Below, one piece after another: positions 10,440 through 22,778 of a DNA stretch of 64,000 nt; position 1 is the first letter of the stretch, and every line of letters starts with the position of its first letter. The notes under the pieces are model-generated. The model was given only the letters and a program-made list of their open reading frames with translations, was not told the DNA's origin and did no database searches. The stretch covers positions 1,398,625 through 1,462,624 of the forward strand of contig NC_018207.1 of assembly GCF_000219625.1 (NCBI RefSeq), given 5' to 3'. The DNA is from Zymoseptoria tritici IPO323 (lineage: Eukaryota > Ascomycota > Dothideomycetes > Mycosphaerellales > Mycosphaerellaceae). Position numbers and translations under genes: made by a program.

Positions 10440-11490
10440 TCATGTCCCACTAGCCTCCCGATAGAACGCCAACGTCTTGCCCGCACCCGCCGTGACAAAC
10501 ACCTCATTGCGCGCCGTCGGAGAATGCCAAAGCCACTTGACGCTCCACAAGCACTTCTCGCTCTCCGTCTGTGTAGCCACGCACTCGCGTCTCTCCACAC
10601 TCCAGATCTTTGCCTTTCCATCGTATCCTCCGCTTAGCAAATACTCCCCACTCCAATTCCAATCCAAGCTCATGATCCACGAACTGTGACCGGTGAAGTT
10701 GGCGACCTGCTCACCACTCTTTGTATCGTAAAGCGCAATGATGCGGGCGTCTCCTGCGGCGGCGAGGTAGCGATTCGCTGGGCTGAATTTCACCGCGCGG
10801 ACGGGCTTGATCAGACCAGAGAGAGAGTGTGCGAGGCGGCGGGTGGCGTTGTTGAAGATGTAGATGCTGCCGTTTTGGTGGCCAGATGCGGTCATCTCAC
10901 CGTTGGGAGAGATGTCGACGCTCATGCCAAAGGAACCTTTCGTTTCGTATTCGGTGAGCTTCTCTGGCGGCGTGTCGTTGGAGGTGATCGTGGCGGTGGT
11001 GTAGACATTGATGCGACCGTCGGAAGTTGTGCATGCGAGGTATTGTCCGTCCGCACTGAGTGCTGGTGCCCAATGCTCGCCTGCTTGTTTGACGTCCACC
11101 TTCATGCTGCCTTTCTCTATCCACTCGCCCTCTTCACTGCACTGCCAGAGCTTGACATCGCCGCCGGAGAAGCCTACGCTGGCAGCTACGGTCCCATCGA
11201 GAGAGGTGCAGATGTGATGGCAACCCAAGTCGTGGGCTTTGTCGAGGGTTTGGACGAGAGGGTATGGGGTTTCGTCTTCGGTGCTGTCGGCGTGGATGGT
11301 CTGGCCACGGGTGCTGAAGATCTTGATGCTGGAAGAGCCAGAGGCGGTGAGGAGGTGTGAGGGTGTCACGGCGAGCGAGAAGATGTCTGTGGGATGCGCA
11401 TTGGGCAGCGTGATGGTCTGGAGATATTGTTTCGACTGGGAGGAAGTCAGTCGCAGAGTTCAATGCAGCAGAAGTGCTCGAACATACCAT
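10440..11490 (-). CDS. SKI8: Superkiller protein 8 (WD40 repeats)
   Basis: Minus-strand gene of 332 aa. The first coding exon is only the ATG (11490-11488), then a 52-nt intron (11487-11436; GTATGT donor, CAG acceptor), then exon 2 (11435-10440). Splicing gives the N-terminus MSKQYLQTITLPNAHPTDIF followed by WD40 blades. Recognisable features include GHSSWIMSLDWNWSGEYLLS and GGYDGKAKIWSVE near the C-terminus. Ski8/Rec103/WDR61 is the scaffold of the Ski2-Ski3-Ski8 complex that feeds RNA to the cytoplasmic exosome, and in some fungi it also acts in meiotic recombination. Length fits the family. Assignment rests on overall WD40 pattern and N-terminal similarity. Confidence 0.85.
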
Positions 11491-12095
11491 CTTCGGGAAT
11501 TGCTCACTGTTGAAGTGTTGCGCCGAGCGAAATGAACTCACGGAATGCTCGGGAGTGAGGATGTGCGAGGATGAAGCTGAAGCAGATGGAAAGTTGAAGA
11601 TGAGGTCACGATTTGGGTGGGGCCGATTTTGCTAAGGTACACGTCTTGTACGCGCGAACACATGATGAATTATCGCAAAGAGGACTCTGTATCGATCGCT
11701 GAACCAAAATGTGAATGTTCTCTCATTCGAAGCCGCCTCCGTCCTCACAGCCGAAGCCTTGCTGGCTGGATACGGAGGCGAGACCCAGACATAGGCAATG
11801 TCCTGGGATTCTAAAGTGCTTCGACGGTCTCCCCATCCGTCGCAGTCTCGACCTGAATGTCCGTGGTTTGGAGCCGCCAATGCTGAACCACTCCATCTGA
11901 CCGTCCCGCACGCGCTGAGGGCGAATAAGGCGATGAGGCGCTGAATCCAGACTCGCAGCTCATAGTCGTGATTCTCTCGTCTCCGTGCACTGTGTCTGCG
12001 AGCGTCAACGGGCCAGATTGCATGCCTCCAAGCGCTTTCCACTTCATCACTGTATTCCGCCAGTGTTCTGCATGCTGCTGCTACTATGGCCCCCC
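11491..12095. other. Spacer upstream of SKI8 and downstream of the bL32m gene
   Basis: Lies between two minus-strand genes and should contain the SKI8 promoter and the mrpl32 3' UTR. Short open frames on both strands have no recognisable content. Confidence 0.4.
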
Positions 12096-12692
12096 TCATG
12101 GCTTGGTCTGAGGTTTGCCGTCCTCATCAGGTCTCGGCTCATTGTAGTAGTCCTCCCAAAGCAGCGGCTTCTCGCCCCAAAGTTTCCTCGTCTCATTTCG
12201 CTCCTCGAATTCCATTTCTCGTTCCTCCGCAAGCTGCTTCTTACTCTTGAATCCGTTGCTGAACCATTGGCGGATGCCTGAGACAATCAGGTCAGATATG
12301 CTACCAAGTTATCAATCTATCATTTCAAGGCACTCACTTTGCACGCAGTATGGACACAGAATATGCGCTCTTTTCAGTCTCCCACATGCGCTACATTTGT
12401 TCAACGCCGTCACGTCTTTCAAGGCCTTGCCGGCCATTTGCCGGTGTCGCTTCTTCATGTGACTCGTCTTCTTCTTTGGCACAGCTTTGAGCAGTCCATC
12501 CCAGATGTCTCCCAGTAGTGCAGGTATCGGTATGAGGGCGGCGGGTAATAGACTGGCATTGAGGCGGAACTCTTGGACTTGTCGAAGCAGTGGGATGCGG
12601 TGGTTGGCGGATTCTTGTGGTAAGAGGCGTGAGCGGACAACGGGTAGGAAGGCCGAGAGGAAAGAGTTCGAGGGCGCGCGAAGTGAGGCCAT
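12096..12692 (-). CDS. mrpl32: Mitochondrial ribosomal protein bL32m
   Basis: Minus-strand gene with two exons, 12692-12338 and 12277-12096, split by a 60-nt intron (GTGAGTG donor, CTCAG acceptor); 178 aa. The core KAVPKKKTSHMKKRHRQM followed by CSACGRLKRAHILCPYC is the L32 signature with its four zinc-ribbon cysteines. The arginine- and serine-containing N-terminus (MASLRAPSNSFLSAF) looks like a mitochondrial presequence. The second exon gives the family's charged C-terminal tail ending near DEDGKPQTKP. The protein is part of the large mitoribosomal subunit. The start ATG at 12692 is preferred over an upstream in-frame ATG at 12746 because it begins the presequence. Confidence 0.9.
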
Positions 12693-13100
12693 GGCCAGGA
12701 TGCGACGATGATTACGGTGTCGTCGATAATCGCTCGGAATGGGCAATGATCAATTGTCTTGCGGTCTTCAAGTCTTCAAGTCTTCAAGTCTTCCTCGCTT
12801 TCGTGCCAAGGCCGGAATCACTCCCGCCATTGGCTCGCGCTTCCCCTTTCGGTCCCTGATTGAAGCTTTGGGCAATTGGCCGCACTTTCCAACACCCCCA
12901 AAGTCTCCCTCTCCACCGCGAGACCATCCACCGCGACTTCTCCCTGCTCGACATCGACATCGACATCGACTCGACCACCTCCACCAACATCATCGCCGCC
13001 GACTTCCGCTCCAACACTACCACCACACCCATTGACGGGCATCCACCGCCGCGACCGTGACACGAGCACCACAACCTTCACTCCCTCCTCACTTCACACC
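12693..13100. promoter_or_regulatory. Divergent promoter region, mrpl32 and cdc10
   Basis: A 408-bp region between two divergent starts. It contains a 9-bp tandem (AAGTCTTCA, about 12767-12793) and a CGACAT tandem (about 12951-12974). No defined operator was recognised. Confidence 0.5.
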
Positions 13101-14266
13101 ATGGCCTCCGCTATGCACGCGCAACCGCCCCAGAGCGTGTTCCCCAAGAGCCACGTCGGTTTCGACAGCATCACGACACAGATCGAGAAGAAGCTGCTCA
13201 AGCGCGGCTTTCAGTTCAATGTCATCTGCGTGGGTATGTGCAGACATTCCATCCACAATCCAATAGCCATTGGAAATTCTTCCTCAGCATGCTAACACGA
13301 ATGCGCCTCTTCCAGGACAGACCGGCCTCGGAAAGTCGACTCTCATCAACACCATCTTCGCCTCGCACCTTGTCGACAGCAAGGGTCGCCTCGCTCCCAC
13401 CGAGCCTGGTCGCCAGACCACCGAAATCCACCCCGTCACCCACATCATCGAGGAGAACGGCGTGCGCCTCCGCCTAAACATCGTCGATACTCCTGGATAC
13501 GGCGATCTCGTCAACAACGACCGCTGCTGGGACCCAATCGTCAAGTACATCAAGGACCAGCACAGCGCCTACCTCCGAAAGGAGCTCACCGCACAGCGCG
13601 AGCGCTACATCCAGGACACCCGCATCCACTGCTGCCTGTACTTCATCTCGCCTACCGGTCACGCTCTCAAGCCAATCGATATCGTCGTGCTCAAGAAGCT
13701 GAGCGAGACAGTCAACGTGGTTCCTGTCATCGCCAAGGCCGATAGTCTGACCTTGGAGGAGAGGCAGATCTTCAAGGACCGAATCAAGGAAGAGTTTGCA
13801 TTCCACAACATTCGCATGTACCCATACGACAACGAGGAGTATGATTCGGAAGAGGTGGCCATGAACTCTCAGATCAAGGTACGTGCACCACTCCTGGCCA
13901 AAAGACATTGAAACTGACACTCCCGGCCAGTCCATCATTCCCTTCGCCGTCGTCGGCAGTGAGCGCAACATCAACGTCAACGGCAAGACTGTGCGTGGCC
14001 GCCAGAACCGCTGGGGAACAATCAACGTCGAAGACGAGAAGCACTGCGAATTCGTCTACCTCCGCGACTTCCTCACCCGTACCCATCTCCAGGACTTGAT
14101 CGACACGACCTCGCAAATCCACTACGAGTCCTTCCGCGCCAAGCAGCTCCTTGCCCTCAAGGAGAGCTCCGCCCAAGTTCACCAGGGTGGCAGCCGACCA
14201 ATTTCTCCAGCAGCGGATCGCGAGCTCAGCAGGCAGAGCCAGCGCATGACCATGAACGGGTACTAG
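13101..14266 (+). CDS. cdc10: Septin, Cdc10/AspD class
   Basis: Three exons: 13101-13233, 13316-13878 and 13931-14266 (introns 82 and 52 nt), giving 343 aa. GTP-binding motifs are intact: P-loop GQTGLGKS at residues 45-52, G3 DTPGYGD at 102-108 and G4 AKAD at 184-187. The septin unique element is present around GSERNINVNGKTVRGR. The N-terminus (HVGFDSITTQIEKKLLKRGFQ) and the lack of a long C-terminal coiled coil match Cdc10/AspD rather than Cdc3, Cdc11 or Cdc12. Septins assemble into hetero-oligomeric filaments at the septum and cortex. Codon usage is strongly biased, consistent with good expression. Confidence 0.95.
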
Positions 14267-15740
14267 ATGAGATTGGATCCCTGCTCCTCCTCCTTCTTTG
14301 CCCTTCACGTTCAACCTCACCTTGCTACCGATCCGCTGATACCCACCTACCTACACACCCGCAACTTGTTAATGTCAAATCTTGGAGCATATCTTAATCT
14401 CTTCCCACTCTGTCCCGTTCCTGTGTCCCTTTCTCCACTGCATCATGCCCCATCAATCGCATTCGCCTTGCTAATTTGATCCTTCGCTTTGCGTTTCAGA
14501 CCAGCCTCTGCCGGTCCAAAGCCACCGATGTCTGCCCCGGGCACGCACACTCGCGGATTCGCCAGCCAAGGGTAACTTGAATCACTTTCCCATGCTCTTA
14601 CCAGTCCGCACATTGTGTCACTTGCTGGACTGTTGGCTGAGTATGTTGCGAGCAGATCACAGCATCACTTGAGTGGACCTCCGGGCATGAGTGGTATGCA
14701 TCCACATCGACGCAGTGGAAGCGATGGCGTTGGAGCGCTGGTCAAAGGCTTCATGCCGCAGATCAAGTGATGGCAAGTGACGGGTGCGAGACAAAGGGCG
14801 GTCAGGTGCAACGATGAAGCATGTTTTCAGACGAGTGGATTTGGATTTTCTTTGGTATCTCTGCGCAGCGAAAGCGTCTTTCGAGAGTCCGGGATTGGGT
14901 TCGATGATGATTGCAGTGGAGTGCGGATAATCCAGGAATGAATTTCAATGCTGACAACGTTACTCCTTTCACATCCCTGGAATCATTCCGACATGTTCTT
15001 CGATCTACAGCCTCATCTCACGCGATTCTCCCAATGCTGCACAACCATGAGCACTGCCGTTCACTCGCGTTACTCGATTGAGGCATCTCGCCGCGCCTGA
15101 ATAATAACAAAGTCCGCATGCTGTCCCTCTTTGACTTTCACACAAGCACTGGCCGTCTTACCGCCTCACCTGCCACGTAATCTATGCCACTCGCTCCTCC
15201 GGCGATCATCGAATGTGGTCAGCCTCCGGAGGGAAAACTGCAAGTCTGAAATCCTCCGATCGGCAGAACCTGGAGCCGTGATCACTAGCGGGAACGTTCC
15301 TGCAGTTTTGACTCGGTCACACTCGGAGAGACATTGGATTTCTGGAATCCTTGCCTCGATCGGACCGGAATGCTGGGATCTTGCTCGATGTGGGCGAACG
15401 GAATCGAAGGCGAAATGGATCGAAGTTTTTCTAGCATTGTCCTCAATCGTTCGAGTCCATGCTGCGAAGTCCATCATGTCATCGATAGCTGAGCGGTGCT
15501 GTGACTGAGGTCGCTCGCAAGGCCATCCCTCTCCGGACGGACGAACATCCGGGGGCACGGCAGCAGCCGCCCTGGCTTGATCGGAACGCCGGCAAGGGTC
15601 TGGACTGGGCTCAGCTTTGGCTTTGACCTCTCAAATGAGCCGCTGAGACATGGGGGTGAGGGAGAAAGCCAAATCGGCGCGAGGAGAAGAGGCGGAGACG
15701 ATGTGATGGGACACGGGGCTTGAGTCGGTCGGGGACGCGT
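14267..15740. other. Intergenic, no gene recognised
   Basis: About 1.5 kb between the septin and the cupredoxin gene. It includes the septin 3' UTR. The frames near 15131-15508 (plus) and 15166-15558 (minus) have no recognisable protein features. No tRNA cloverleaf was found by eye. Confidence 0.45.
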
Positions 15741-15746
15741 GGAGGG

Positions 15747-15754
15747 TATAAGTA
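15747..15754 (+). promoter_or_regulatory. TATA box of the cupredoxin gene
   Basis: TATAAGTA lies about 147 bases upstream of the ATG at 15901, suggesting an inducible TATA-type promoter. Confidence 0.5.
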
Positions 15755-15900
15755 TCCTCGATTACTTGCTCAAACTTGCGCTCGTTTGATCCTCGCTCAC
15801 CTTATCTGGAAAATCCACGCCATTCGACATTTCGACCAATCCGAGACCGGTAATTCTGTATATTCACTCATTCGAACGCGTCGCTTGCACCATCGCTACC

Positions 15901-16842
15901 ATGCACTCCACACTCTCCATCGCTTCGGTCCTGGCCGTCCTCGCGGGCCAGACTCTTGCTGTCACGCACATGGTCATGACTGATGGCATTGCGTTCTCGC
16001 CAAGCGTATGTCCATACCTTCGATGCACAAGTATCGAGTGATCTCGTGCTAACGATGCATCTCGAATGAACAGTCTGTCTCCAACGTCGCCTCAGGCGAC
16101 GAAATCAGCGTCACCTTCAGCACCCAGATCCCACACAACATCATCTCGAGCACGTTCGATGCACCATGCACGTACAATGAAGCCGGCGGCGTCGCATCCT
16201 TGACATACAAGAAGGGTGAGGTGTTCGTGTTCAAGGTCAACTCGACGGATCCGCAATGGTTCTACTGCTCTGTTGGGTAAGTTCATCTTCCGAACTCATG
16301 GCGTCCGACTCTGAACCACATTCTGATTGATGCTTCTCAGTGACCACTGCAACGAGGGCATGATCTTCGCCATCAACCCTTCCAGCACCGAGACCGTCGA
16401 GGAGGCCCAAAACAAAGCCGCCAACGCCGACATCACGCTAGCGAACAACGAGGTTGCGATCGGTGGAGCCGTGGGTGGTTCCGGATCCAGCTCTGGTGAC
16501 ATGTCAGGCATGTCAGGCATGTCCATGTCATCCGGCTCCATGTCCTCCGGCTCCATGACGATGGACATGTCCTCCGGCTCCATGACCATGGATATGTCCT
16601 CCGGCTCCATGACCATGGACATGTCCTCCATGCCCTCAATGGCCAGCACCATGACTATGGCGAGCGGCGGCATGAGCATGAGCAGTGGCAGGGCTTCTGG
16701 TAGTGGTGCGATGGCGACGGGTGGAAGCATGACCTCGAGCGCTGCTCCGGCCTCGCAGACTGGTGGTGCTGCAACGGTGGCGGGTGGATCTGTTGCTTTG
16801 GCTGGTGCGCTTTTGGCTGGTGCGGCTGCTTTTGCGTTGTAG
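15901..16842 (+). CDS. Secreted GPI-type cupredoxin with Met/Ser-rich tail
   Basis: Three exons: 15901-16005, 16074-16276 and 16341-16842 (introns 68 and 64 nt; the first has a GTGCTAACG branch point), giving 269 aa. Residues 1-20 are a signal peptide (MHSTLSIASVLAVLAGQTLA). A blue-copper fold follows, with all four expected type 1 ligands visible: H56, C100, H105 and M110 (pattern C-x4-H-x4-M). The rest is a low-complexity tail with repeated SGSMTMDMSS units rich in methionine, serine and glycine. It ends in a hydrophobic stretch (VALAGALLAGAAAFAL) that looks like a GPI-anchor signal. The predicted location is the plasma membrane or wall. The Met-rich repeats could bind Cu(I), which is inference. 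Similar serine-rich cupredoxin proteins are common in ascomycetes. Confidence 0.9.
16540..16640 (+). repeat. Met/Ser coding repeat in cupredoxin tail
   Basis: Tandem in-frame repeats of about 30-33 bp code for SGSMTMDMS-type units (three close copies). They create a Mets-like cluster. Confidence 0.7.
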
Positions 16843-17053
16843 ATCTTTGGGGTTGGGAAGGGTAAAAGATGGGATGTGATGATGGATAATGGAGTGGTGT
16901 ATGATATCGAGCATGAATTTCACGCCGTGTTCGGAACTCAGTGACCTTGGCTGCTGTCCGCGTGGTGATTGTCAACGTGTATAATGATCGTGGGTCAAGA
17001 CGAAGAGTGTCAATCTCGCTAACATCCACATCAGCATCCCACCAAAACCCACC
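16843..17053. other. Convergent 3' spacer
   Basis: Short region between the stops of the cupredoxin (plus) and the beta-glucosidase (minus). No feature beyond 3' UTRs. Confidence 0.4.
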
Positions 17054-19618
17054 TCACAACCCCTTCCAAAACACCGTCTCCTCGATCTCCAACACCGCAC
17101 TCCTCGGCGTATTCTTACTACTCGTTCCCACCAAAACCGTATACCCTCCCTTCTCCGAGACCCAGCCATCCCTCCCTTCATGATAAAAGCTAGTAGCATA
17201 CTTCTTCGACAGCTTCACCTCCGCCTTCGCAGTCTCTCCCGCTTCCAGAAAGACCTTGACAAAACCCTTCAACTCCTTGACCGGTCTCACGATGCTGGGA
17301 CTCTTTGGCGCGACGTAGACTTGCACGACTTCTGCGCCCGCGAGGTTGCCTGTGTTGGAGACGTCGATGGAGACAAGGACCTCGTCGAAATCTGGTAATG
17401 ACGAGATTTGAGGTGCGCCGAGAGAAAAGGTGGTGTAACTCAACCCATGGCCGAAGGGGAAGAGAACCTCCTTCTTCGTCTTTTCGAAGAAGCGATAGCC
17501 GATGTAGACGTCTTCGCCGTACAGCACACGGTTGTCGTCGCTGGTGAAATTGAGGAAAGCCGGGTTATCTTCGTTGCGTTTCGGGAAGCTCAGACTCAAT
17601 TTGCCAGATGGATTCGTGTTCCCGTAGATAACATCCGCGATCGCGTTGCCGGTCTCGTTGCCGCCGTACCACGCCTGGACGATGACGGCCGCTTTGTCGG
17701 CCCACGGCATTGTGACGGGAGTTCCAGATTGCATGACCACAGCGGTATTCGGGTTCGCGGCGAGTACGGCGTTGATCAGATCGTCTGAGCCTGGCGGGAG
17801 GTCCATGTGTGGACGGTCGTAGCCTTCGGATTCCCAGTCGCTGTTCAGACCAGCTACCAAGACGACTTGCTCGACTTGTTTCGCGAGGGCGACTGCTCGG
17901 GCGATTTCGTCGGTGATGTTGACTTTGCGGTAACAGCCGAGTCTCAAAGCACCGGCACCGAAAGCCGTGACGCCTTCTTTCTTGTAGGTGATGGTCGGCA
18001 AGGTACCGAATTCGACGTGAACGTCGTACGTCCTCCCGGCTTCGAGATGGATGGATCCGATTTCCTCGCGCGTGCCGATGCCGAAGAAAGCTTCGCCGGG
18101 AACTTGCTTGGTCATGTTGTCGACGACGAGGTTGCCGTCAACGAAGACTTTCGCGGTGCCGGCGACGGAGCAGCTGAAATCGTACTCGTGAGTTTCCTCG
18201 GGAGTGATTTGGCAGTCCACATCGCCGTAGAAGAGGAAGGTGTCTAGTTTTGGGTTCTTGTAGTCGAAGAGTGAGATCATGGTACTGTCGATGATGACTT
18301 CGTCCAGCAGCTTTCGGTGAGGATCTGAGTGTGGCTCGAGGAAGAGTTTCATGGTCAGGCCGCGCTCGCCGGTTTTTGTCTTGGCGATGTTGGAGAGCAG
18401 TGGTAGAGACTTCCAGCCTGGTGCGCCGAGCTCGTATTGTGCATCTTTGCACTTGGCTCGGATTCCTTCTAGGGGAGTTACCGCGTAGTAGGGCGCGAGA
18501 GAAGCAGAACCGCCGCCGCAGTATGCTGCAAAGGCGGCGTTGGGTCCGATCACGGCTACGGACTTTTCTTTTTTGAAGGGTAGAATCGACCTCTCGTTCT
18601 TCATCAATACAATGCTACTGCTGGCGATGGATCTCAGCAGGGCAGAGGTCTCGGGAGTGTTGATGGTGGTCTCTACTGCGTTCTCCTCGATCTGTAGTGG
18701 GATCAGTTTCTTGATGAGCTTCAAGACTTCGCGGACTCGGGCGTCGAGATGATGCTTAAGGACCTTGCCGCATCCCATTGCACGGGTAACTTGGTCTCCT
18801 CGGAGTCCAGAAGGTCCGGGCATTTCCAAGTCCAGGCCCGCTTTGATGGCCTCGGTGGTCGAATAGATGCCGAACCAGTCTGACATCACGAGTCCATCAA
18901 AACCCCATTCTTTGCGGAGAATGTCCTGGAGTAATTTGGGGTTCTCGGAGGCGTGTAAACCATTGACCAGATTGTACGCGGTCATGTACGCCATCGGCTT
19001 CGCATCTCGCTGCGCGATCTGGAATGGCAAGAGGTAGACTTCCCGCAGGGCTCGCTCGGTCAGGATACTGTTGCTGGACATTCGCTTGTCCTCTTGATCA
19101 TTGCATACAAAGTGCTTGAGTGTGGCAGCAACTCCAGTCGATTGGATGCCGTTGATGGAAGCGGCAGCCATATTGCCAGCAAGCACCGGATCCTCGGAGA
19201 ATGATTCGAAGCCTCGGCCACCGAGTGGTCCTCGTTGCATGTTGACCGTGGGACCGAGCAGGATAGATGCACCTTTCGCGATGGATTCTCTTCCCATGAG
19301 CTCGCCTCCCTTCTTGATCAGGTCGACGTCCCATGTCGCTCCCAGAGCAGTGCCTACAAGATGTCAGATGATACTGTCCATCGGCTCCACTGATCTGATC
19401 CACATACCGCAAGGAAGACATGCTGCGGGAACACCTTGGAAGAATCGTGTGCCTCTTATACCGTTCGGGCCATCAGAGGTTCGGAGTGCAGGTATACCAA
19501 GGCGTGGTACGCCAGCCAGGTGCCAGAAGTCCGTTCCTGAAATCAAGGATATCTTCTCTGAGGTCGTGAGCTGAGCGAGGACATCTTCCACGTCGAAGTC
19601 TTGATGATTGGCAACCAT
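17054..19618 (-). CDS. GH3 beta-glucosidase with PA14 domain
   Basis: Minus-strand gene of two exons, 19618-19408 and 19353-17054, with a 54-nt intron (GTATGTGG donor, TTGTAG acceptor); 836 aa. The N-terminal (beta/alpha)8 domain contains the substrate-site KHFVCNDQE region and the nucleophile motif MSDW, with the catalytic aspartate at D229. A PA14 carbohydrate-binding insert spans about residues 409-545, followed by the alpha/beta sandwich and a fibronectin type III-like C-terminal domain. It should hydrolyse terminal beta-D-glucosyl residues such as cellobiose. There is no signal peptide (start [17 protein letters not shown]), so it is probably intracellular. It is the last intact gene before the RIP-mutated subtelomere, whose edge lies about 440 bp upstream of the start codon. 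Confidence 0.94.
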
Positions 19619-19867
19619 GGCGGAAATCTCCAAGGCGTGGAGGGCTTCTGGCAGATGTATGAAGAGGCACGTACAGAGGGAGGGCTGGAGCAGTGCGCAA
19701 GAGAAGGGAGTGCTTGAAAGATCAGAAGCTATGGAATATGAGCTAATAAAGAAATGGAACACTTATCTGGTGAGGATCATGGCGGCTAAATGAAGCAAAA
19801 GACTGGGTTGCGTCGCCGGAGCGAGAAGCTCGTATAGACCGATCCACGTCTGGCTGCATCGACATGA

Positions 19868-19879
19868 CCGACATGTCGG
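19868..19879. promoter_or_regulatory. CCG-N6-CGG palindrome upstream of GH3 gene
   Basis: A perfect 12-bp palindrome, CCGACATGTCGG, lies about 250 bp upstream of the beta-glucosidase start. Inverted CGG triplets are typical targets of Zn2Cys6 regulators, but no specific factor can be named. Confidence 0.3.
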
Positions 19880-20056
19880 CGGCAGTCGACGAGATGCACC
19901 TTCCTCGATGGAATCATCCTGGATTTTGCATGCGAAAGCATCAGGATGTATGCGAGGCGGTCACTCGGCGGGGTAAGATGTCGGGTAGGAGGGCCGCGAG
20001 TCCGACGGATGCTGGCGGGGCACGAGTCTTGGCATTGCGAGACGGGAGCGATAGAA

Positions 20057-20940
20057 GCCTAGATATTATTTAGAGCTTAAGATTTTCTTATTTAGAGCTT
20101 ATAACGTTAGGATTTTAGCTTAATCCTTACTTTCCCCTCGATAGCGATAATACTATAACTACCTTAGTAAGTATAATAAAATATTATAGATATTATATAG
20201 GAATATTATATAAGTAAGCTTATTGATTAATATATATAGTATAGTTCGTAGTATAGCGTAGTTTTAGGTCTTAGCGATATATAGTAGTTAGATTCTTTCT
20301 TTTTTTAAGGATCTAATAATAATATTACTAGTTATTAGTAGTACTTAATATACTTTATAGCTACTACTTATTTCTTAGTATAATTATACGCTCGATATTA
20401 TACCCTTAAGGTATAGTATATACTTACTACTTAGTACCTTAGGTTAGTAGTAGTCGATTCTACCTACTATATTTTCTAGTAGATAATATAAGACTCTTTA
20501 CGGCTTCTTTATATAAAGGAAAGAGTATACTTAGTAAGTATATAAGTTATCTATATTATATATAATATAAGGACCCTCTTACGTAAGTATAGTCTAGTCT
20601 TATCTCCTCTAAGCTAGGCTATCCTAGCTTTAAAGAGTATAATAGTATATAGATTAAGATAGTTAGATCTAGCTTACCTCTTAATATCTAATACTAAGAA
20701 CCGATAAGCTATAAAGAGATATAAGATCCTATATATAATAAGAGAGGTAAAGAATAGAGGAATAGAACCTAGTAGTAGCTATATATATAGTAAAGGAGGC
20801 TCTTCTCCTCTATTCCCTTCTTTAATAAATCGAGTTATTATCTTCTAAAACCTATTATTTAATACCTTCCTACTTTAGTCTCTCCCTATTTTATTAAGAG
20901 GTAATCCTAATATATAATTTATTTAAACTTACGTACTATA
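20057..20940. other. RIP-mutated sequence of unknown origin
   Basis: Begins with two direct copies of TTATTTAGAGCTTA (about 20067 and 20089). No coding relic is recognised. It may be an LTR or spacer of the following retrotransposon. Confidence 0.35.
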
Positions 20941-20949
20941 GTATTAAAC

Positions 20950-21800
20950 CCTAATCTATATAGTATTTAAGGCTATTTATAGATATAAGGAATCTCCTTC
21001 TAATATCTTTACTTACTAATAGGGTACTACTCTAACTATAGAATCTAACGCGGAGGCTACTACCTACTAGCTAAGCGCTATCTCTATTATAGAGACTATA
21101 GATAATACTAGAACAATCTAGTAGAGTACTAACTCGTCTACTCTAGCCGACCTAGAATAAGAGGATATACTAAGCTATAAGAAACGGAACTAGGGAACCT
21201 AGATAGAATATAAGTTCCTTAAACTCTATAATAAGATTAGGGAACTCTAGAATAAACTAGTTCTATATAGCCTAATTATCCTAAGAAGAGAGAAGCTTAC
21301 GAAACCCTTTATAGGAATAAACTATTTTAATAAAGGTAAGAATAGCCTTCCTAAGTCTAAAGAACTATCTATATTTAAAGGAAAGACCTATACTAATTAT
21401 AAGGACTAGCTCTATATAGTAGAGCGTAACTTTTATAGATACTAGGGCTTTATTAACTAAAAGAATTATAAGGTCGATTATACTACTAATTATATAGAAA
21501 AGCTCTAGTAAGACTACTAAAACCGCTACGTAGACTAACTTAATAACTAGACTATACTAACCTAGACTATAATAAAGGAAGTTATACTTAACTCTATAGG
21601 AATAAAGGCGGAATACTATAAGTAGGCTTATAAATAATTTAGAAAGGCTTTATAAGGGTAGTATAACTAGGTAGTAACTAATATATATAAGTAGTCTATA
21701 TATAAATATCTATATTATCTACTAAGTATAACGAAGGAAGGTAAAAAGGAATAAAAGGGAATATATATACTAAGCCTTACTTAGGGTAGCCTTAGGTCTA
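20950..21800 (+). pseudogene. Retrotransposon gag relic, RIP-killed
   Basis: Ignoring the many TAG/TAA codons, the plus strand reads as a gag-like protein, with segments such as PKSKELSIFKGKTYTNYKD (about 21350-21410) and NSIGIKAEYYK (about 21595). The pattern resembles LTR-retrotransposon capsids. Stops fall where Gln and Trp codons would be mutated by RIP. No zinc knuckle was identified. Confidence 0.5.
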
Positions 21801-22778
21801 TATTAGATCTATATTGCGCCTAGAATAGGCCCGATTCCGGCCTAGGGTAGTAATACCCTAGTCGTTCCCTAATAGTATCCTCCCCTTCCCTAGCGACCTA
21901 TTCTTAGGTCGTAAAAGAAAAATAATAAAAAGAAACTTACTAATATCTCGAAACCGACTAATAAAGAAGGAATCGAACTATAGTATTTTATGTCCGGTCT
22001 CTAGTAAGTTAGTCTATTAAAAACTACTCTAGCTAACTAGGTATAATAAAGTTAGTTTACGCGTAAAAGCGTATAATTAGATAGAGTAAGTAACTACGCG
22101 TTAGTATATAAATATAGTATATAGCGCCTTCCTAAAGCGGAAATTAGTATAAAAGGAGAAGCTATAAGTTAGTTAAAGATATACTACTAATAGGAGACTC
22201 GAACTAATAGCGCTATAAGAGGAAACCGATAAAAGGAGAAACTATTAGATCGACGCGACGACTACTAGGCTATTTAAATAGAGGTCGTAGTAATCTAGTC
22301 GTATATATAGATATATAGGGCGGGGGGATAGAGGTTTAGTTCCGTTATTATTATCGTCTTTAGTCCTTTTAAGGGAATAGAGAGGCGTTTAATAGCTATC
22401 CGTAGCCTATATCCGGTACGGTCTAGGCCTACTAGCTATTATAACTAAGACTCGGACTAAGGAGTCTAATATTAGGTCCTTATTTCCTATATACGCTATA
22501 GTATCTCTTCTTAACTACTATTATATAGCGTAAATAGGCCTAATTCTAGTCTCGTAGCTACCTATCTAATATCTAAGGAGTCTTTAGTAATAGCTTCTTT
22601 CTATTACCGACTATTACGGCTTAATAAAAGAGAGGCGTAATTCTAATAACTTAGTAAATAGATAAGTTTATATATAATGCTATAGAGAGAGTCTAAGAAG
22701 GACTTAAAGATATATAGAAATAGTTACGGCCTTAGGTATCTACCTTAGAGGTAGGTACGGAGACCGGCCGTAATACTA
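21800..22778. other. RIP-mutated DNA, no coding relic seen
   Basis: About 1 kb of TA-rich, CA/TG-depleted sequence without a convincing coding frame. Possible LTR or spacer material. Confidence 0.35.
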
